Assembly: GCF_013337045.2 (NCBI RefSeq)
Contig: NZ_CP118259.1
Span: forward strand, 2,046,001-2,110,000
Source: Agrobacterium vitis
Lineage (GTDB): Bacteria > Pseudomonadota > Alphaproteobacteria > Rhizobiales > Rhizobiaceae
Direction: 5' to 3'
Length of the DNA stretch: 64,000 bases
Shown here: piece after piece, positions 1-8,987 of the stretch
Layout: each line of letters starts with the position of its first letter
How positions within the stretch are numbered: the stretch's first letter is position 1
Notes under the pieces: model-generated
What the model saw: the letters and a program-made list of their open reading frames with translations, nothing else
What the model was told of the DNA's origin: nothing
Databases searched by the model: none
Position numbers and translations under genes: made by a program

Positions 1-136
1 CGGCATCGGAAATTTCCGGCTGGTCGTTGCCGTGATAGAGCGCATCGTGATGGGCGATGGCAGCAGCCAACCGGGTCAGTTCCTGCCCAGCCTGCTCTTC
101 GCTGAGGTCTTCGACCGGGATCAATGCATCCACCAT
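1..136 (-). CDS. ligA: NAD-dependent DNA ligase LigA, N-terminal fragment
   Basis: This is the first 45 codons of a gene that runs off the left edge. The ATG is at 136-134 and the peptide begins [17 protein letters not shown] and continues [17 protein letters not shown]. The helical segment followed by the Y-x-x-D-x-P-x-I-S-D pattern is the typical start of the LigA Ia and adenylation domains, which seal nicks in replication and repair using NAD+. Its position downstream of recN, bamD and lpxC fits the usual rhizobial order. The catalytic KxDG lysine lies outside the window. Confidence 0.85.
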   Translation of the reverse strand, partial: MVDALIPVEDLSEEQAGQELTRLAAAIAHHDALYHGNDQPEISDA

Positions 137-197
137 GACTGTCTCCTGACTATAGGCTTTGTCCGGTCTTAAATGAAAATTTCCAGATTAGAAGCTC

Positions 198-1025
198 TCA
201 TCCGACAGCTTCTACTGCCTTGTCCAGATCAATCCACGCTTTCAGTGGCAGGTGGTCAGAGGCGAGCCGGGCCAGCGGACTGTCATGCACCTGCATGTCG
301 GCAATCAGGCCCGGGCGGTTGGTCATGATCCGGTCCAGCGCCAGAACCGGCAGACGGGCCGGAAAGCTGGGGACCGGCGGTGGCAGCGGGCCAAACAGCG
401 GCTCCAGCCGGGTCAGCGCCGAACCCGGCCCGACCCGCCACTCGTTGAAATCCCCCATCAGCACGGTCGGACAATCGGCCCGCTCGCGCATCAGCTTCAG
501 GATGAAATCCGCCTGCTGGCGGCGCGCCCAACGCAACAGGCCAAGATGGGCGGCGATGATCCTGAGTTCACGCCCGCCGTTCAATTCGATTTCCGCTACG
601 ACAGCGCCGCGCGGCTCCAACCCCGGCAGCACAAAGGGATGCACATCCCGCACCACGCCTTCGCGAAACAGCAGCACATTGCCGCGCCAGCCATGGCTTT
701 TCGTGAGGCCCGCGACCGGGACGCGGGTCAAACCGGTTTCACCTTGCAAGCGAGAAAGGTCGAGAAGCCCGTTGCGCTCGCCAAAACGCTGGTCCGCCTC
801 CTGAAGCGCGATCACGTCAGGACCGATTTCGCGGATCACATGCGCAATCCGTTCCGGGTCGAACCGGCCATCCACGCCGACACATTTGTGCACATTGTAG
901 GAGGCCACCAGAAGCCCGGGCGTCTCCGCTTCCCGTCCACCGGCATTGGACGTCAGGGGACGGCTGCGGCGATTGCGCAGCGAGGTCAACATTTGCGTTC
1001 GTAGCGAATGGGTTTGCTTTTTCAT
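198..1025 (-). CDS. Endonuclease/exonuclease/phosphatase-fold hydrolase
   Basis: A protein of about 275 aa of the EEP superfamily (metal-dependent phosphodiesterases related to ExoIII and DNase I). Visible motifs are SYNVHKCVG near residue 44, the metal-binding Glu in IALQEAD, GDFNEW in the second half and SDHLPL near the end, which supply the metal ligands and catalytic His/Asp. A basic N-terminal stretch precedes the domain and no clear signal peptide is seen. A GTG two codons upstream (1031) is an alternative start. The gene follows a cardiolipin-synthase-like gene on the same strand after 44 bases, so the two may be co-transcribed and both act on phosphodiesters. The substrate is unknown. 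Confidence 0.8.
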   Translation of the reverse strand: MKKQTHSLRTQMLTSLRNRRSRPLTSNAGGREAETPGLLVASYNVHKCVGVDGRFDPERIAHVIREIGPDVIALQEADQRFGERNGLLDLSRLQGETGLTRVPVAGLTKSHGWRGNVLLFREGVVRDVHPFVLPGLEPRGAVVAEIELNGGRELRIIAAHLGLLRWARRQQADFILKLMRERADCPTVLMGDFNEWRVGPGSALTRLEPLFGPLPPPVPSFPARLPVLALDRIMTNRPGLIADMQVHDSPLARLASDHLPLKAWIDLDKAVEAVG

Positions 1026-1069
1026 GCTCACTCAAAAAATAGGAGGCGGAAGGCCGATGTCCACCCGCT

Positions 1070-2518
1070 TTACAAAGCCAGCGAGCCCAGCCACAGCACT
1101 CTTTGCATCAGTTTCAGCAGGAAAGGACGGTCATGCAGGCTTTCCAGCGTCACCTCCACGGCTCCTTCCAGGCTCTCGTCCATCCGGCTCGCCACGAAGC
1201 GAGCAAAATCATCATCATAGACTTCCAGATCGATCTCGAAATTCAGCCGCAGCGACCTGGCATCAAGATTGGACGAGCCGACAAAGGCCCATTTATCATC
1301 GATCACAAGCAGTTTCGAATGATCGAACGGTCCGGTTGAACGAAAGATCCGGCAGCCATCCCGAATGATCTGCTCGAATTGCGCGTTCATCGCATGGCTG
1401 ACGACAGCCAGATTGTTTTTCGAGGGTACAATGATTTCCACCGCCACCCCGCGCCGGGCCGCCGTCGCCAGGCCAGAGAGAAAAATACTGTCCGGCAGGA
1501 AATAGGGCGACAGAATGCGGATGGAGCGTTCGGCGACGGAAAACGCCCCGGTCAGCACCCGGTGATTGCTCTCCAGATGCGCATCCGGCCCGGACACCAC
1601 GGCGCGGGCGTAAGGCGTTTCACCGGCCTCACCGGCAGCAAGATGCAATTGCCAGGCTTCGCCGTTCAGGGCTTCGTCGGTCTCGAAATGCCAGTCGTCG
1701 GCGGCAACCGAAAACAGTTCGGCCACGACCGGTCCGGTGACGTGGAAATGTGTGTCACGGGCCGCATTCGGCCCTGCAAAGGCCTCGCGGATATTCATAC
1801 CGCCGAAAAAGCCCACCGCGCCATCCACCACCAGGATTTTCCGGTGGGTGCGCAGATTGGCATAGGGCAGCCTCAAGCCGACAATGACCTTGCCGTTGAA
1901 GGAAGCGACCGTGATGCCTCCATCGGCGAGATAGCCGACAATGCTCGGCACGCTGTAGCGCGCGCCCACGGCATCGATCAGCACCCGCACCTCGACGCCC
2001 CGCTTGCGCGCCGCAATCAGGCAATCGGCAATGCGCAGGCCAACGCTGTCCCTGTCGAAAATATAGGTTTCCAGCAAGATACTATGCTGCGCCGCCTCGA
2101 TGGCCGCACACATCGCATCATAGGCCTCATCGCCGCTGGCAAGCGGTGTCAGGCGATTACCCGACGTCAGCGGATGGCGGGTGACACGCTCGCCCAGATG
2201 CCGCAGCGCTTCCAGGCGCCCGCCGAATTTTGCCTTAACATCACCTTCCGGCACGGCGTAATGGGCCAGAATGCCTTCCATCTGGCTCCGGCGCAGCGCC
2301 CGGCGCGCCATATAGGAGGCGCGCCTTATGCGGTTGACGCCCGCGACCGCATAGATCAGCGTGCCGATGATCGGCGACAGAATGATGACCCCAACCCAGG
2401 ACAGCGCCGAACGCACATCGCGCTTGGTCATCGCCGCATGCACGGCAGCCACCGTGCCGATCACCGTGGAAAGCACAGCAAGAAGATGCGGCCAATAATG
2501 GGAGACAAGGTCGAGCAT
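1070..2518 (-). CDS. cls: Cardiolipin synthase-like phospholipase D family protein
   Basis: A 482-aa membrane protein. Two hydrophobic N-terminal segments (about residues 8-60) are followed by two PLD catalytic repeats: HRKILVVDG with a downstream GGMN near residue 225, and HSKLLVIDD with GSSNLD near residue 400. This is the usual layout of bacterial ClsA-type enzymes, which transfer a phosphatidyl group to phosphatidylglycerol to make cardiolipin at the inner membrane. The length matches the family (about 480). The ATG at 2518 is chosen over a GTG one codon upstream. It lies about 150 bp downstream of recN and just ahead of the EEP hydrolase gene. Confidence 0.87.
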   Translation of the reverse strand: MLDLVSHYWPHLLAVLSTVIGTVAAVHAAMTKRDVRSALSWVGVIILSPIIGTLIYAVAGVNRIRRASYMARRALRRSQMEGILAHYAVPEGDVKAKFGGRLEALRHLGERVTRHPLTSGNRLTPLASGDEAYDAMCAAIEAAQHSILLETYIFDRDSVGLRIADCLIAARKRGVEVRVLIDAVGARYSVPSIVGYLADGGITVASFNGKVIVGLRLPYANLRTHRKILVVDGAVGFFGGMNIREAFAGPNAARDTHFHVTGPVVAELFSVAADDWHFETDEALNGEAWQLHLAAGEAGETPYARAVVSGPDAHLESNHRVLTGAFSVAERSIRILSPYFLPDSIFLSGLATAARRGVAVEIIVPSKNNLAVVSHAMNAQFEQIIRDGCRIFRSTGPFDHSKLLVIDDKWAFVGSSNLDARSLRLNFEIDLEVYDDDFARFVASRMDESLEGAVEVTLESLHDRPFLLKLMQRVLWLGSLAL

Positions 2519-2666
2519 CACTTACCGGCATAAAGGGAATGGAACCGCGCGAACGCGCAGTATTCGACGAAACGAAGATTGGCGCAAACGTCTGACTTAA
2601 GGAATTGTTCCTCCTTAGGCCCGACGAGATGACAGGATCACAAGATCCATCGGCAATCCGTCAGCG

Positions 2667-4340
2667 TCAATGGTCCCCGGCCAGAAGCTTGGCCGCCGCC
2701 GCTCTTGCCTCATCCGTCACGGAAGCGCCTGCAAGCATCCGGGCGATTTCTTCGCGGCGATGGTCGGGGCCGATCATCGCAACTTGGGTGGCGATCTTTT
2801 CCGCATTGCCGCTGGCCGGTCCCTTGGAGATCAGCAGATGCGTGGCGGCCCGTGCGGCCACCTGTGGCGCATGGGTCACCGACAAGACCTGGACGCGCTC
2901 AGACAGCCGCTTCAGCCGCTGGCCAATGGCATCGGCCACAGCCCCGCCGACACCGGTATCGATTTCATCAAACACAAGCGTTGGGGCAGAACCGCGATCG
3001 GCCAGCGCCACTTTCAGCGCCAGCAGAAACCGCGAAAGCTCACCACCGGAGGCCACTTTCATGATCGGGCCGGGCCGTGTGCCAGGATTGGTCTGCACAT
3101 GAAACTCGACCAGGTCGATACCGTCTGCAGTCGCATTGTCGGCATCTGCCGTGACCTCAACCATGAAGCGGGCGCGCTCCAGCTTCAGCGCAGGCAGTTC
3201 ATCCATGACCGCTTCGGCCAGCGAGGACGCGGCGTTCTGGCGTTTCTGCGACAGGGATTGCGCATTGGCGAAATAGACAGTCTTGGTTTCGGCGACGGCT
3301 TTTTCCAACGCGCCGAGCTTTTCCTCACCGGCATCGAGATCGGCGAGATCTGTGATCATCTTTTCGGCAAGGGCCGGAAGATCGGCCACAGCGACCGAAT
3401 ATTTGCGGCCAGCGGCCCGCAGCGCAAACAGCCGTTCCTCGACCCGCTCCAGCTCACGAGGATCAAACTCGGTACGGCGCAGCGCCGATTCGACCTCCAT
3501 CTGCGCGCTCGACAAGGTGTCCAGCGCCGTACCCAGCAGGCTGACCGTGTCCTCCAGCAGGCCCGGGGCTTCGCCGCTCTTGCGCTCCAGGCGGCGCATC
3601 AGCGAGGCGATCATTGGCACGGGCGAAGCATTGCCATTCAGGAATTCACTGGCCTCGGCGATATCGCCAGCGATCCGCTCGGATTTCTGCATCCGGGATC
3701 GGCGCTCGGCCAGATCCTCTTCCTCGCCATCCTGGGGGCTCAGGCCTTCCAACTCCTCAACCGAGGCCCGCAGGTAGTCCGCCTCGCGGGCAGCAGCCTC
3801 GACCTTGGCCTTGTGGATCTTGAAGGCGCGCTCGGCCTCACGCCAGCGGCGATAGCTTTCGCCCAGCGCCTGCGCTTCTTCAGTCAGCCCGGCAAAGGCG
3901 TCCAGCAGCAGACGGTGGGCAGCGGTATCCACCAGCGCCCGATCATCATGCTGTCCATGGATTTCGACCAGATATTGCCCGGCCTGGCGCATCAGCTGTA
4001 CGCTGATCGGCTGGTCGTTGACATAGGCGCGGGTGCGGCCATCGGCGGATTGCACCCGGCGGAAAATCAGGTCGCCGTCGTCATCGATGCCGTTTTCGCG
4101 CAGCATGATGCGGGCCGGATGGCTGACGGCGACATCGAACACCGCCGTCACCTGCCCCTTGTCTTCGCCGTGGCGTACAAGGGAGCCATCGCCGCGCCCA
4201 CCAAGGGCCAGCGATAGACTGTCGAGCAGAATGGATTTCCCCGCCCCCGTTTCGCCGGTCAGCACAGACAGACCGGCCGAAAAGTCAAGGTCGAGCCGCT
4301 CGATCAAGACGATGTCGCGGATCGAAAGCTGGACGAGCAT
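2667..4340 (-). CDS. recN: DNA repair protein RecN
   Basis: A 557-aa SMC-like ATPase that acts in recombinational repair of double-strand breaks. The Walker A GETGAGKS is at about residue 31, a long Glu/Arg-rich coiled-coil region fills the middle, the ABC signature VASGGELSRF is near residue 430, and the Walker B LVFDEIDTGVGG is near residue 455. Length agrees with RecN of other bacteria (about 555). It begins 45 bp downstream of bamD on the same strand, the usual lpxC-bamD-recN-ligA order. Confidence 0.95.
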   Translation of the reverse strand: MLVQLSIRDIVLIERLDLDFSAGLSVLTGETGAGKSILLDSLSLALGGRGDGSLVRHGEDKGQVTAVFDVAVSHPARIMLRENGIDDDGDLIFRRVQSADGRTRAYVNDQPISVQLMRQAGQYLVEIHGQHDDRALVDTAAHRLLLDAFAGLTEEAQALGESYRRWREAERAFKIHKAKVEAAAREADYLRASVEELEGLSPQDGEEEDLAERRSRMQKSERIAGDIAEASEFLNGNASPVPMIASLMRRLERKSGEAPGLLEDTVSLLGTALDTLSSAQMEVESALRRTEFDPRELERVEERLFALRAAGRKYSVAVADLPALAEKMITDLADLDAGEEKLGALEKAVAETKTVYFANAQSLSQKRQNAASSLAEAVMDELPALKLERARFMVEVTADADNATADGIDLVEFHVQTNPGTRPGPIMKVASGGELSRFLLALKVALADRGSAPTLVFDEIDTGVGGAVADAIGQRLKRLSERVQVLSVTHAPQVAARAATHLLISKGPASGNAEKIATQVAMIGPDHRREEIARMLAGASVTDEARAAAAKLLAGDH

Positions 4341-4385
4341 GAGTGTTCACATCTCTCCGAAGGCGACGGTAAACCGTCTGGAAAA

Positions 4386-5255
4386 TCAGGATGAGCCCAA
4401 AATCTTTTTGCCAGCTCTGGAAATCCAGCTCTCCTGGGCTTCCCGCGGCTCAAGACCACCGGTTTTCAGCAGTTCGAAACTATCCTTGTACCATTTGCTG
4501 TCAGGATAGTTGTGACCCAGCACGGCAGCCGCCGTCTGTGCTTCCTGCACCACGCCCATGGCATAATAGGCTTCCACGAGACGCGCCAGCGCTTCCTCGA
4601 TCTGGTTGGTCGTCGGATATTGCTCAACCACATTGCGGAACCGCTGGATCGAGGCCAGATATTCCTTGCGCTCCAGATAATAGCGGCCGATCTGCATTTC
4701 CTTGCCGGCCAGCTGGTCGCGGGCAAAGCGCATCTTTTCCTGGGCGTCGGACACATATTCGGAGGTCGGATAGTTCTTGACCACCTTATCCATGGCCTCA
4801 AGCGTCCTGGACGAGAATTTCTGGTCCTGGGTCACGTTGGGGATCTGGCGCCAGTTGGACAGGCCGATCAGATATTGCACATAGGCCGAATCCTTGGTCG
4901 ACGGATAAAGCGTCATGTAGCGCGTGCCGGTCGAGATGGCCTCGGTATATTTGGCCTGGCGGTATTTGACGAAAGTGCTCATCACAAGCGCCTTCTGCGA
5001 CCAGTCAGAGAACGGGTTCTGCTTGTCGACAGCGTCGAACTTGCGAGACGCTTCAGCAAGATTGCCAGCCTTGATGTTGGCCAGGCCTTGATTATAGAGC
5101 GTCTCCGGCGGATCGGTCTCGGCGCCGAGCTTGGTAATGTCAATATCCTTGTCGGTATTGCAGGCGCTGAGCAGCGGCGCAACGCCGGCGATAGACAGGC
5201 AAACGGCAAGCATCCGCGCTGATTTGTTGATCATGGAAGACTTCACTTCACTCAT
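4386..5255 (-). CDS. bamD: Outer membrane assembly lipoprotein BamD (ComL)
   Basis: About 289 aa. The N-terminus has a lipoprotein signal ending in a lipobox (LSAC) about 30 residues in, then tandem tetratricopeptide helices ([21 protein letters not shown] and later repeats), as in BamD of the BAM complex that inserts beta-barrel proteins into the outer membrane. The frame is open further upstream (to 5405), but that extension would bury the signal peptide. ATG at 5255 or the in-frame ATG at 5234 (giving MINKSARML) are the plausible starts. It follows lpxC, with a repeat element and a terminator between them. Confidence 0.92.
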   Translation of the reverse strand: MSEVKSSMINKSARMLAVCLSIAGVAPLLSACNTDKDIDITKLGAETDPPETLYNQGLANIKAGNLAEASRKFDAVDKQNPFSDWSQKALVMSTFVKYRQAKYTEAISTGTRYMTLYPSTKDSAYVQYLIGLSNWRQIPNVTQDQKFSSRTLEAMDKVVKNYPTSEYVSDAQEKMRFARDQLAGKEMQIGRYYLERKEYLASIQRFRNVVEQYPTTNQIEEALARLVEAYYAMGVVQEAQTAAAVLGHNYPDSKWYKDSFELLKTGGLEPREAQESWISRAGKKILGSS

Positions 5256-5406
5256 ACGACAGATCCCGATTGCAGCGCTGCTTCTAAAAGCCATCGCTTC
5301 CGCTTGGCGTTTTAGCCATAAAGATAACGATAGGGCAACGCAATGGTGATGTTTTAACGCATTTTTATGGCGTGACGCCACAATCTGCTGTTTTATTTTG
5401 GACAAT

Positions 5407-5495
5407 AGAGCATCAAGCAGAAAACCGGAATCAGCACGATGCGATAGCTTTTTGCTTTCATATCGGATTTATCCGAGAACCGGCTCTTAACTGTC
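5407..5495. repeat. Palindromic rhizobial intergenic repeat (degenerate copy)
   Basis: This segment holds GAGCAT, GAAAACCGG, a GATGC half-site and the palindrome TCGGATTTATCCGA (5463-5476). The same words recur at 50107-50204 and, in variant form, at 28179-28244. It resembles the mosaic palindromic repeats known in rhizobia (RIME-type); the family assignment is inferred. Confidence 0.55.
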
Positions 5496-5541
5496 GCTCC
5501 TATATTATAGCATTCAATGAAATGCCTGAAACCAACCACAC

Positions 5542-5564
5542 GAAAACGGCGCCTTCCGGCGCCG
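5542..5564 (-). terminator. Rho-independent terminator of lpxC
   Basis: On the minus strand the stem CGGCGCC / GGCGCCG closes a GGAA tetraloop and is followed by TTTTC. It lies about 70 bases past the lpxC stop and separates lpxC from bamD. Confidence 0.7.
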
Positions 5565-5632
5565 CTTTAATTCAACTGATTCTATCGCCACTTCGCCAAA
5601 CACAGATCTCCGCGAAATGATGCGGCGAATCT

Positions 5633-6589
5633 TCAGGCCGTCCAAGGTGCGAAACCCGGTGCATTGACTGCCACGAATTCCCGCACTCTTGCCTTGCCGC
5701 TCCGTGCGCCGGGTGCTTCCACCACTTCATAGGCTGAAGCGTCCGACAGCAGCGCCTTCAGCGCCAGCGAGTTCATTTTGTGACCGCCGCGATAGGAGCG
5801 GTAGCAGCCGATGAACTGCGCGCCGGCCAGAGCCAGATCGCCAACAGCATCCAGCGTCTTGTGACGGGCGAATTCGTCGGGATAACGAAGACCCTCGATA
5901 TTGACGACCTTGTCGTCATCGGAAATCACCACGGAATTTTCGAGCGACGAACCAAGCGCCAGGCCTGCGGCCCACAGGCGCTCTACATCACGCATGAAAC
6001 CAAAGGTCCGGGCGCGTGACAATTCCTGCTTGAAGCTCTGCGGTGTCAGGTCACCCTGCCAGGACTGGCGGCCAATCAGCGGGCAATCGAAATCGATTTC
6101 CACTTCAAAGCGCGTCCCCTCATAGGGGCGAAACTCCGCCCAAGACGCGCCATTATCGACCCGAACCGGCTTCATCACCCTGATATAGCGGCGCTTGACA
6201 CCGAGGCTGACAATGCCAGCCTGCTCGATAGCGTCGATATAGACGGCGGAGCTGCCATCCATGACCGGGGTTTCCGGTCCATCGACCTCAACTACCAGAT
6301 TGTCGAGACCGAGCGAATAAATGGCCGCCATCACATGCTCGACGGTGGCGACCCAATGGGTTGGCGAAGAGCCCAGAACGGTGCTGAGATCGGTATTGCC
6401 GACCTGAGAGGCGACAGCCTTCAACTCGGTAACGGAACCATTGGCATGCTGGCGGTGGAACACGATGCCAGTTCCGGCTTCGGCAGGCAGAAAGCTCATG
6501 GTAACAGGCTGACCGGAATGCACGCCGATCCCCTTCAGGGTGACCGGTTGAGCGATAGTCGTCTGGAAGCTCAACAAACCGATTGCCAT
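5633..6589 (-). CDS. lpxC: UDP-3-O-acyl-N-acetylglucosamine deacetylase LpxC
   Basis: A 318-aa zinc amidase that carries out the committed step of lipid A synthesis. The family motifs are present: QPVTLKGIGVHSG near the N-terminus, the zinc His in HVMAA, the ARHKTLDAVGD block with the second His and Asp ligands, and the late SYRGGHKMN with the catalytic His. An upstream in-frame ATG at 6595 directly abuts the Shine-Dalgarno (AAAGGTGA), leaving no spacing, so ATG at 6589 with a 6-base spacer is preferred. It follows ftsZ, a common arrangement, but a 470-bp gap with hairpins and a candidate promoter suggests separate control. Confidence 0.95.
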   Translation of the reverse strand: MAIGLLSFQTTIAQPVTLKGIGVHSGQPVTMSFLPAEAGTGIVFHRQHANGSVTELKAVASQVGNTDLSTVLGSSPTHWVATVEHVMAAIYSLGLDNLVVEVDGPETPVMDGSSAVYIDAIEQAGIVSLGVKRRYIRVMKPVRVDNGASWAEFRPYEGTRFEVEIDFDCPLIGRQSWQGDLTPQSFKQELSRARTFGFMRDVERLWAAGLALGSSLENSVVISDDDKVVNIEGLRYPDEFARHKTLDAVGDLALAGAQFIGCYRSYRGGHKMNSLALKALLSDASAYEVVEAPGARSGKARVREFVAVNAPGFAPWTA

Positions 6590-6749
6590 TAACATTCACC
6601 TTTCAAGTCTTCAAATCCGATCCGAGGCCGTGAAGGCTGAACCGGCTAGTCATCTGCCCGTCCATGCCCTTGCGTAACCGCCGGGCCTCGTCGCTTCTGA
6701 AGCGCCACCCAACCGCTCATCGGTCTGCCTGGCACTCTTCGTTATCAGG

Positions 6750-6778
6750 GATATACGTTTGGAAACGCAACAATCCAA
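6750..6778 (-). promoter_or_regulatory. Candidate lpxC promoter
   Basis: On the minus strand TTGGAT (-35) and TATATC (-10) are separated by 17 bases, about 160 nt upstream of the chosen lpxC start. The match is fair and is based only on inspection. Confidence 0.35.
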
Positions 6779-6897
6779 ATCAATGTTTCTTTCCGATTGT
6801 TACGAAACCGAATCCTTGAAAAAACCTTGGAAAACTGTGGATTAACGGCACTGTCTCAACAAGAAATCAGCAACTGAAATAGGCAGCATACAAGCAG

Positions 6898-6986
6898 AAA
6901 CCCGGATCTTTCGATCCGGGTTTCAAAACAGTGTCTCTGGCGAGAGACTCAGAGTCTGGCAGGTTCCAATTGAACCAGCCAGACTC
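6898..6986 (-). terminator. Tandem hairpins downstream of ftsZ
   Basis: Three consecutive stem-loops lie past the ftsZ stop. The first (6952-6986) has a 9-bp arm GAGTCTGGC, one mismatch, then 5 more bp. The second (6933-6948) is GTCTCT/AGAGAC. The third (6898-6923) has a perfect 11-bp arm AAACCCGGATC around a 4-base loop and a short T-rich tail on the minus strand. The first is followed on the plus strand by a T run, so it could also work in that direction. They probably end or stabilise the ddl-ftsQAZ transcript. Confidence 0.5.
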
Positions 6987-6999
6987 CGGATTTTTTCAC

Positions 7000-7049
7000 A
7001 TCGTTTGTCTTTTCGGGAAACCCGGGTTCCACTTTTCCCTGACAAATCT
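7000..7049. repeat. Repeat shared with the 3' end of the chemoreceptor gene
   Basis: This 50-bp segment just past the ftsZ stop reads TTTGTCTTTT, GGGAAA, a GC core, then TTTTCCCTGAC. Nearly the same series occurs at 53266-53315, just past the mcp stop, in the same orientation to the gene. Its core is close to that of the larger palindromic repeats elsewhere in the window. Confidence 0.55.
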
Positions 7050-7064
7050 TAGCTTGACCAAACT

Positions 7065-8885
7065 TTAGTTCGACTGGCGGCGCAAGAAGGCCGGGATTTC
7101 CAGCTGATCGTCATCATGGGCCGCGCGCTGCTGCGGCACCTGACGACCCTGATCGTCCAGACTGCCACGACGCGGTGCGTAGAGGCTTGCTTCCGGCGAC
7201 AGCGGACGACGCTGCTGCGAGGCGGCAGCCGGTGCTGGTGCAGTCATGTCGGAAGCGACATTGTCTTCCTGACGGCCGAGCGAGTTGGTGATGCGGCGCA
7301 GCAGCCCCATCGGACCACGATCCTCGGACGCCTGCTGGGCGGCAGGCTGGTTGCGGTGGTCCAGCTCCGCCTGCACGACCGGCGAGAAATCCTCGACCTT
7401 CGGCATGCGGGACTGTTCGGGCTGGCGCATGACCGGCGCGGCAGGTTCCTGGCGCATGACAGGAGCAACCGGCTCCTGGCGGAAGGCTGGCTGTGGCGCA
7501 GCAGCAGGCTGCATGGCAGGCGTTGGCTGCGGCGCACGGGCTACCGGCTGTTCCGGAGCGGCAAACGAGGAGAACAGCTTGCTCTGCGGGCGGAAATCGT
7601 CAGCAGGCTGGGCAGCAGCAGGCTGCTGCACCTCAGGCTGGGCATGCATGGCGGCCTGACGGGCGACAGCGATTTCCAGTTCGCGTTCCATTTCAGCTTC
7701 AGCATTGCGGATCTGCTCGGCGACCGGATCAAGCGGGCGCGTTGCAAAGATCGACGGAGCTGCGGCAACCGGAGCTGGAGCTGGTGCCGGGGCAGCAGCA
7801 ACAGGTGCTGGCTGAGGCGCCGGAGCGGCAGGAGCAGGTGTGAAGGCAGCGGAAGGACGAATCGCTGACTTGGCAGAGATCGTGCGCATTTCAGCGCCGC
7901 GGGCTTCCAGCGCATTGGCGGCGCGGTCGATGCCGGTGGCAACAACCGATACGCGGATCAGGCCTTCCAGCGCTTCGTCGAAGGTGGCGCCGAGGATGAT
8001 GTTAGCGTCGGCATCCACTTCTTCGCGGATACGGGTTGCGGCTTCGTCGACTTCGAACAGCGTAAGGTCGCGACCACCGGTGATGGAGATCAACAGGCCC
8101 TGGGCGCCCTTCATCGAGGTTTCGTCGAGCAGCGGGTTGGCAATGGCAGCTTCGGCAGCCTGAAGCGCACGGCCTGGGCCGGAAGCCTCGCCGGTGCCCA
8201 TCATGGCGCGACCCATCTCACGCATCACCGAGCGAACGTCGGCGAAGTCGAGATTGATCAGGCCTTCCTTGACCATCAGGTCGGTGATGCAGGCAACGCC
8301 GGAATAGAGAACCTGGTCGGCCATCGCGAAAGCGTCAGCAAAGGTCGTCCGGTCGTTGGCAATGCGGAACAGGTTCTGGTTCGGGATGACGATCAACGTA
8401 TCGACCGACTTCTGCAGCGCATCGATACCGGCTTCGGCCAGACGCATGCGGCGCGCGCCTTCGAAATGGAAGGGCTTGGTGACGACGCCAACCGTCAGGA
8501 TGCCTTTGTTACGGGCAGCCTGGGCAACGACCGGAGCCGCACCGGTGCCGGTGCCGCCGCCCATGCCGGCGGTGACGAAGCACATATGTGTGCCGTTCAG
8601 GTGATCGATGATCTCATCGATGCATTCTTCGGCAGCTGCGCGGCCGACTTCCGGCTGCGAACCGGCGCCGAGGCCTTCGGTAACATTGGCGCCGAGCTGG
8701 ATGATCCGCTCTGCCTTGGTCATGGTCAGGGCCTGGGCGTCGGTGTTGGCAACAACGAAATCCACCCCCTGAAGACCAGCGGTGATCATGTTATTGACGG
8801 CATTGCCGCCGCCGCCGCCGACGCCGAACACGGTAATGCGCGGCTTGAGTTCGGTAATATCCGGCTTGTTCAGATTGATGGTCAT
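7065..8885 (-). CDS. ftsZ: Cell division GTPase FtsZ
   Basis: A 606-aa tubulin homologue that forms the Z ring. The GTPase core (residues 1-320) has [12 protein letters not shown], the tubulin signature GGGTGTGA and the T7-loop NLDFADVR. A long linker rich in Ala, Pro and Gln (about residues 330-590) follows, then the conserved FtsA-binding tail [14 protein letters not shown]. The large linker is typical of rhizobial FtsZ1. ATG at 8885 ([16 protein letters not shown]) is chosen; the 15 codons upstream in frame do not resemble FtsZ. It is the last gene of ddl-ftsQ-ftsA-ftsZ. Confidence 0.97.
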   Translation of the reverse strand: MTINLNKPDITELKPRITVFGVGGGGGNAVNNMITAGLQGVDFVVANTDAQALTMTKAERIIQLGANVTEGLGAGSQPEVGRAAAEECIDEIIDHLNGTHMCFVTAGMGGGTGTGAAPVVAQAARNKGILTVGVVTKPFHFEGARRMRLAEAGIDALQKSVDTLIVIPNQNLFRIANDRTTFADAFAMADQVLYSGVACITDLMVKEGLINLDFADVRSVMREMGRAMMGTGEASGPGRALQAAEAAIANPLLDETSMKGAQGLLISITGGRDLTLFEVDEAATRIREEVDADANIILGATFDEALEGLIRVSVVATGIDRAANALEARGAEMRTISAKSAIRPSAAFTPAPAAPAPQPAPVAAAPAPAPAPVAAAPSIFATRPLDPVAEQIRNAEAEMERELEIAVARQAAMHAQPEVQQPAAAQPADDFRPQSKLFSSFAAPEQPVARAPQPTPAMQPAAAPQPAFRQEPVAPVMRQEPAAPVMRQPEQSRMPKVEDFSPVVQAELDHRNQPAAQQASEDRGPMGLLRRITNSLGRQEDNVASDMTAPAPAAASQQRRPLSPEASLYAPRRGSLDDQGRQVPQQRAAHDDDQLEIPAFLRRQSN

Positions 8886-8987
8886 GTTACCCGTTCCTTC
8901 TTTCCCTGGCCGCATCGCCACGCTAGCCATGTCTTGTCTCTTGATCGCGCGCCCCGAATCGATTTTTCACCCGCAAGGCGCAGGTCC

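Noticed and set aside
7116..7868. A 250-codon plus-strand frame opposite the ftsZ linker
   Set aside because: Its Arg/Cys-rich composition is the antisense of the Ala/Pro/Gln linker of FtsZ.
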